A DNA stretch of 64,000 nt from Phalacrocorax aristotelis. Taxonomy: Eukaryota > Chordata > Aves > Suliformes > Phalacrocoracidae. The stretch is taken from positions 53,680,266 through 53,744,265 of the forward strand of contig NC_134279.1 in the NCBI RefSeq assembly GCF_949628215.1, written 5' to 3'. Position numbers and translations under genes: made by a program. The notes below the pieces were generated by a model that was not told the DNA's origin, did no database searches, and saw only the letters and a list, made by a program, of their open reading frames with translations. Each line of letters opens with the position of its first letter. Within the stretch, counting starts at the first letter, position 1. Of the stretch, positions 58,735 through 64,000 are shown piece by piece.

Positions 58735-59927
58735 GACCCAATACATGAGCCCTGCCCCGGAGGCTGGCAAAACCCAGGCAGTGCTGGCAGTGTCTCTGAC
58801 CAGCATGAAGCTGCAAGGCCATGGTGGGGTTCAGAGCCCTCCTTTGCATCGGTCCTGGGATATAAAGGGGAGTGCCCTGTGGGCAGGCAGGCAGGCATGT
58901 GCCCGCACAAAAATGCCGCTGTGTTCTCGCTCATGCGTGTGAGCCTTTGCGTCAGCGATGCTCCCAGAAAAGGAGGCTTTTACTGTCTCCCATAGCCAAC
59001 TGCCGCAGGACAGAGCAGAGAAAGAAAATGCATCTTTCATGCCTGGGCAGGCGCTGCCGGTTTCCCGCCCGCAGCGTGAGTGGCACCCCGCTGGAGGCAG
59101 CCCTCATGCCCCAGTCCTCTGCTGGTAATTTTTTTGGAAGCTGCCAGGCTAAGAAATCCTGATAAATACTTCCTTGGAGTTGCAAGGCAACTTCTAACAG
59201 CTGTTCCTATGAAAGGTCCTTGCAGCAGCACAGTCTTGGTCTCAGCACAAGATGTCATAACATGCAGGATGGGAAGGGGGGGTCCTTTTCAGGAGGGAGA
59301 AGGTAAAAGCGTATTTCAACAGGGGGAAAAAAACCAAAAGCTTGCTTTCTACATTCTCCATAGTGAACATGGCACTTTCAGGAGAAAATTTGAATACCAA
59401 AATATTCGAGCCAAAAAATAAAGTTTTTAATTTTTGGCAGCTCAGGACAGGTTTGGGCTGCTCAGTTTTTGACAGCAAAGCAACATATATTCGCACCATT
59501 TTTTTTTTCTTCTTCTTTTACAGAATGCTGACATTTTCAAACGCATTTTCTCTCAAAATGCAGTTTCTCTTGAACATTTTCAACAACGCTTTTTCACGGT
59601 ATTTAATTCTGAGGGTTTCTCACTGCCAGGGGAACAGCCGAGGATCCAGGGAGGCTCTGTGGAAGCCCATTAGCTATGCAGACTCTCAGGAGCAGCTTGG
59701 AGTGGTGCTGGACCCCTTCAACCCTGGCCTTTGGCAGCAGCTGGTGTGGTCCAGGCCTGAAGCGGGGCAAGGATACAGCAGACCTCCCAGCCCACTTCTC
59801 CAGAGGGGAAGTTGAAAAGGGTGGGTGGGAGGAAAAAAAGCCAAGTCAAATGCACCTTTGAACAAATCATGCAGTCTTAGCAAGACAGCAGAAAAAAAAC
59901 CCACAACAACAACAAAAAACCACCAGA
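58735..59927. other. Unique stretch before a CR1 copy
   Basis: Contains a (GGCA)n run near 58881, a T10-CTTCTTC pyrimidine tract at about 59499-59520 followed by CAG, and an AAC-rich run at about 59903-59918 adjoining the CR1 start. The open frame at 59342-59815 spans the pyrimidine tract and has no domain. Confidence 0.45.
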
Positions 59928-60530
59928 ATATGCCAGGCCAACAGCATCCTGGCTTGTATCAGGAATAGTGCGGCCAGCAGGAGCAGAGAAGTGATCGTGC
60001 CCCTGTACTCGGCACTGGTGAGGCCGCACCTCAAGTACTGTGCTCAATTTTGGGCCCCTCACTACAAGAGGGACATTGAGGTGGTGGAGTGTGTCCAGAG
60101 AAGGGCAACAAAGCTGGTGAAGGGTCTGGAGAGCAAGTCTTATGAGGAGAAGTTGAGGGAACTGGGGTTGTTTAGTCTGGAGAAAAGGAGGCTGAGAGGT
60201 GACCTTATCGCTCTCTACCTGAAAGGAAGTTGTGGTGAGGTGGGTGTTGGTCTCTTCTCCCAGGTCATTAGTGACAGGCATCAAGCTGCATCAGAGGAGG
60301 TTTAAATTGGATATTAGGAAAGATTCTTGACTGAGAGAGTGGTCAGGCATTGGAACAGGCTGCCCAGAGAGGTGGTGGAGTCACCATCCCTGGAGGTATT
60401 TAAAAGATGTGTAGACGTGGCACTTCAGGTCGTGGTTTAGAAGACATGGTGGTGTTGGGTTGACAGTTGGGCTTGATGATCCTAGAGGTCTTTTCCAGCT
60501 TTAATGATTCTATGATTCTATAACTCTATC
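59928..60530 (+). mobile_element. CR1 LINE 3' fragment, third subfamily
   Basis: A 600-base 5'-truncated CR1. It starts with the ORF2 block reading roughly [19 protein letters not shown], then [36 protein letters not shown] and [14 protein letters not shown] (59991-60305), with a frameshift near 60290. The last block includes [16 protein letters not shown] sequence around 60350, and the tail is ATGATTCTATGATTCTATAA (60504-60523). It differs at many positions from the copies at 45395 and 49449. Confidence 0.9.
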
Positions 60531-62089
60531 ATCCCACCAGTCATGCCAAGTCTTTAAGCAGCAGCGTTGCAGCCGGGAAGAGCATCTCCTGACCAGCCCA
60601 CAGCTGTAACAGAGCATGGAGAGTCCCCTGTGTCTGCAGCTAAAGGCAGCGGCCCAGTCCTCTGTGTTGCTACATCATGTTGTAGCTGGGTTTAGTATAG
60701 AGGGTCCTCTGTCCATCCCTGCTTTTGCATACATAAAAGCCAAATGCAAGCAGCTCTGACCGAAGCCTAGCGGGGGAGTTGGCAGTGTTACCCCTCCTGA
60801 TCTGCTCAGAGCAATCTCCCTGGGCCATCCAACAGGGAGGCACAGCTAGGAAAATCATGAGAAGGTCTTGGGTCAGGGAGGGAAAACACTCACGTTTAAC
60901 TAAATTCAACCACATTTTCATACTGTGTAGAAACATTATACCATTTTTTTAGCTACAGGCATCCTCCCTCCTTCAGGCCAGTTCCAGCCACAGGAACTCC
61001 TGTTTCATACACAGAGCATCAGAGTATTGTACATACATAACCAAAACTGCCAAAGGCAGCCACCAGAAAATACACTGAAAGTGATTGAAATATGTTGATG
61101 AAATCCCACTCCCCTGCTCATCCAGCTGATCAGACTAGAAATGATGGCTAACAGTTTCCTGAGCTCCTCTGAGCAAACAGTATGGAAATATGTGTCTTGG
61201 TTTGGTGCATGCCCAGAGTGTTGAACTAATATCACTTGTCTCACTTGTAAGCAGCTGCAAAACCTGATATTTACACAAGGATTCACAGAGATGAGAAAAG
61301 ACTGCTTTTTTTCTAGATGACAGGCTCTGGTTCAAATGGGAATTAATTTGGGAAAACCCTCTGGTCTGTGTCATAGAGCATGCCAGATTAAATGACAACA
61401 GTAGACTCTTCTTTATAATTGGAGATTGGCTTTAAAGCATTGACGTTGTTCCCATATCAATACAGCAGCATTTTACCTACCAAAGCACCCATCATTTTGC
61501 ATGTCAAATAGATTGTGAGCAAAAAAATCCCCTCTACTTCTGAGAACAATCAATCAACGAACTCACAAATGCACTTGGAATAAATACAAATACACCCAAG
61601 TACACTTGCTGGTGGAAACCACTTTTTTGCAGAGCTGTTGCTGGTAGTGCACACACACTTGGCTTACTTCGGCAAAATGGCTCCAATTTTAAAGGTTAGA
61701 GCTGCCTTAAATAGGTGTTTCTAAGACTTGGGCATCAGCTGACACGTGCTACTGCTGCAATACAATGGGTGTTGTCTCAGCCACCCAGAAGTGATATGCA
61801 GATGTCTTTTGTGAGGCCAGTTAATAGAGCTGAAAAACACAGCCCAGTTTTTAGATTCCCAAGCTTTACCTCAAGTCCTGATGTAAGTTACTACTCATTT
61901 TTTCCAGCTGTATCAGCTGGTCTAATAAATCGCATTCCTCTTCTTACAAACCTAGCATCACTTTTATGGAGAAATGATAAAGCAGGTGATGTTCCTGCTG
62001 GCAGAGCACAGCTGTGTTAATGGCAGGATGAATACAGCAGTGTCTGATACATCAGATAGATGCAGGATTTAGAATAGCTTACAAACTTG
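60531..62089. other. Unique stretch between two CR1 copies
   Basis: No gene or repeat recognised. Open frames are under 105 codons with no domain. I see nothing else. Confidence 0.5.
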
Positions 62090-62297
62090 AACTAACCTGA
62101 GGGTGGTGGAGCACTGGAACTGGCTTCCCATGGAAGTAGTCATGGCTCCAAGCCTGACAATATTCAAGAAGCATTTGGACAACACCCTCAGACACACGGT
62201 GTGAATTTTGGGTTGTCCTTTGCAGGGACAGGAGTTGAACGCGATGATCGTTGTGGGTCTTTTCCAACTCAGGACATCCTATTATTCTATAATCCTT
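62090..62297 (+). mobile_element. CR1 LINE short 3' end
   Basis: About 200 bases of CR1 3' end: GAGGGTGGTGGAGCACTGGA, then the region corresponding to the last ORF2 codons, GTTGAACGCGATGATCGTTG, TTTTCCAACTCAGGAC and the decayed tail ATTATTCTATAATCC. The tail has one clear octamer only. It is the shortest and probably among the older CR1 copies here. Confidence 0.82.
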
Positions 62298-64000
62298 GAA
62301 CATGCATGCCTTCTGGGGGTTAGAGTTTGGGGGTCTGGCTATATTAGTCCCAACTCTCTATTTTTTTGAATACCACAAAGGCACGTGAATCTGTCCCTCA
62401 GCTCAACAGTGCATATGGCTCCTCATCTAACATCAGCACAACACTAAATCAACAAAAGAATGAATGCAGTGGAGACAGACACAGTCTCAGCTGAGGGTCT
62501 CGCTCCTAACCATAATTAAAATTGTATTTTGTTCTAAAACCTTCCCTCTCTCCATTAGAGGTAAGTTTTTTGAGGCAAAAGGCAGTGTCCTTCAGCTCCA
62601 TCAGGGATAGCATGGCCGTTGCCAGTGAAGTTTCCAGCTTTGCAGAATTTAGGCTGTATGCTGTAACACAAAATGGGTAACTGTGGCCCAGAAAAATCCC
62701 AGGTAACTTCCCTGACTTCCATGATGCTGTTTCAGTTTTCCCTTTTGTAAGAGTAGACTTGAGTACATACTTATTCTTAAAAAGGAGTGTCTGCCTCGGT
62801 TCTCATCCTATGGAAAACTATGGTTATCATGACAGGTTCAAAGTTGTTCCAGACAAAACATTTGGAGCTGATGGACACCGTATGTATTCCTTTACATCCT
62901 ATTGCTGTAGAGGCTCCAGCTGCTCTGCCTCTGCAGGGGCAGCACATCTGTGGTGCTGTAGGAACAAAAACAGAAGAGGGATGAGGAAAAGAACTGTTTA
63001 ACAGATTTTTGTCTGATGCTTCCATCTTGTGGCCAACTAGGAAAAGTTTGGCTCTTTATTTCAGTAAAGGTGTTTAAAAAGGTAAGGAAAAATTGGAATT
63101 TTTAAAGGTGTCCTAAATCCTTACCTCTATGTATATGGATGGAGATGAATTGGGGTTGGAAGTTAGATGAGTTTTCCCTTTGAAAGGCATTGAACACCAA
63201 TGTCAGCAGAAGAAGGGGCTGGTGCCTCCTCCGCCACCCACTGTGTTTCGGTCTCATGCGAGCTGGCTGTGCCAAGGCGTGCATGACAGAGATGGGGCCA
63301 GATTGACAAGCCCACAAGTGTCGAGTTCAACCCTTTGCCTTGCTGTAGGCATTGGTGATGGGGCTCCCACAGCATACAGACTGTGCTTCAGATGCCAACT
63401 TCATGGGCCAGCCCAGGTCCATGAGGTGACTTTCCCTCTTTGTTTTTGAGCACACAAAAGGCTTCCCTGTGCTTTCCTCTGATCTTCCCTGGGCATTCCG
63501 CCAGCCACAGCTCCCATACCACACAACCACTAACAGTGGAGATAAGACAATGGAAGACAGTTGTCTTGCTGAGACAGTTGCAAGGGCACTGTGCCTCAGG
63601 TGTCTAGAGACACCAGGAGCATCTTGGGGTGGGTGGATAACTTGCTTCTGGCTGATGAACCCACTGCTCCCCTTTTGCACCGCTCATAGCAATCCAGAAG
63701 CTTAGCCCAAAGTCTGTTTACCTGCGTACACTGAAGTCTCCTGCATAGGGCCCACATGGAAAGCCATTCCCTACCTTTCCTTTCCCATCCCGGCCAGAAG
63801 CCTGCCCCTCTCCACTGCTCCGGGCACAGTGCTGCTCTCCCCCCAGCTCCTCTTTCCTGGGCAGACTGCCTCTGCCACATGCCAGTGCACTCCCTTGGTA
63901 CATTTCCAGCCAAATACTTGCAGAGGCCTTGACACAGGGAGCAAGATAATGAGCAGGATTCCTGCCAGACACCCAGACTGTAGTTATCAGTGGTGATGGG
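62298..64000. other. Unique stretch to the window end
   Basis: No gene, RNA or transposon is recognised. Open frames overlap on both strands between 63100 and 63970, reflecting higher GC and few stops and no coding constraint that I can see. Confidence 0.45.

Noticed and set aside
58881..58897. (GGCA)n run considered as a microsatellite
   Set aside because: Only about four units; too short to call a meaningful repeat locus.
59342..59815. A 157-codon plus-strand frame
   Set aside because: It crosses a long T/TTC tract coding for poly-Phe and shows no domain; likely chance.
1..64000. tRNA, rRNA, CRISPR arrays, bacterial operons or phage genes
   Set aside because: No B-box-like GGTTCGAATCC in a cloverleaf context, no rRNA core motifs, no spaced direct repeats and no long gene-dense frames. 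The window is vertebrate intergenic or intronic DNA.

Overview
This window looks like non-coding DNA from a bird chromosome. The main evidence is five LINEs of the CR1 type, several ending in the octamer tail (ATTCTRTG)n that is characteristic of avian CR1. The rest is an endogenous retrovirus and a related solo LTR whose ends and promoter block match LTRs common in birds. Species cannot be told from the sequence. Apart from transposable-element remnants, no gene is recognisable. No rRNA, tRNA, CRISPR array or bacterial-type operon is seen.

Layout. 1-5426: unique AT-rich sequence with one or two candidate exons of an unknown gene. 5427-about 7760: a minus-strand CR1 with parts of ORF1 (esterase-like) and ORF2 (reverse transcriptase); the endonuclease part is missing. 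7760-21884: unique sequence with homeodomain-type palindromes near 9.97 and 10.85 kb that look like conserved regulatory DNA. 21885-27359: a minus-strand, env-less, frameshifted provirus with two LTRs, a lysine-tRNA-type primer-binding site, gag-position sequence, protease, RT, RNase H and integrase. 27360-45394: a long unique stretch with a multi-frame patch near 30 kb and a candidate terminal exon near 38.6 kb. 45395-45708: short plus-strand CR1. 49449-50103: a longer plus-strand CR1 of the same kind as the first. 58157-58734: solo LTR, minus strand. 59928-60530 and 62090-62297: two further plus-strand CR1 ends. The rest is unique sequence.

The elements do not act together as a pathway. The CR1 copies are truncated or internally deleted, and the provirus has frameshifts or stops in pro, RT and integrase, so all are dead copies. 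Their possible present effect is regulatory (LTR promoter, CRE-like site, polyadenylation signal) or structural (inverted CR1 pair). I found no convincing new biological system. The best leads are the candidate exons, the homeodomain-site clusters, the modular LTR pair and a small hydrophobic reading frame in the provirus leader.
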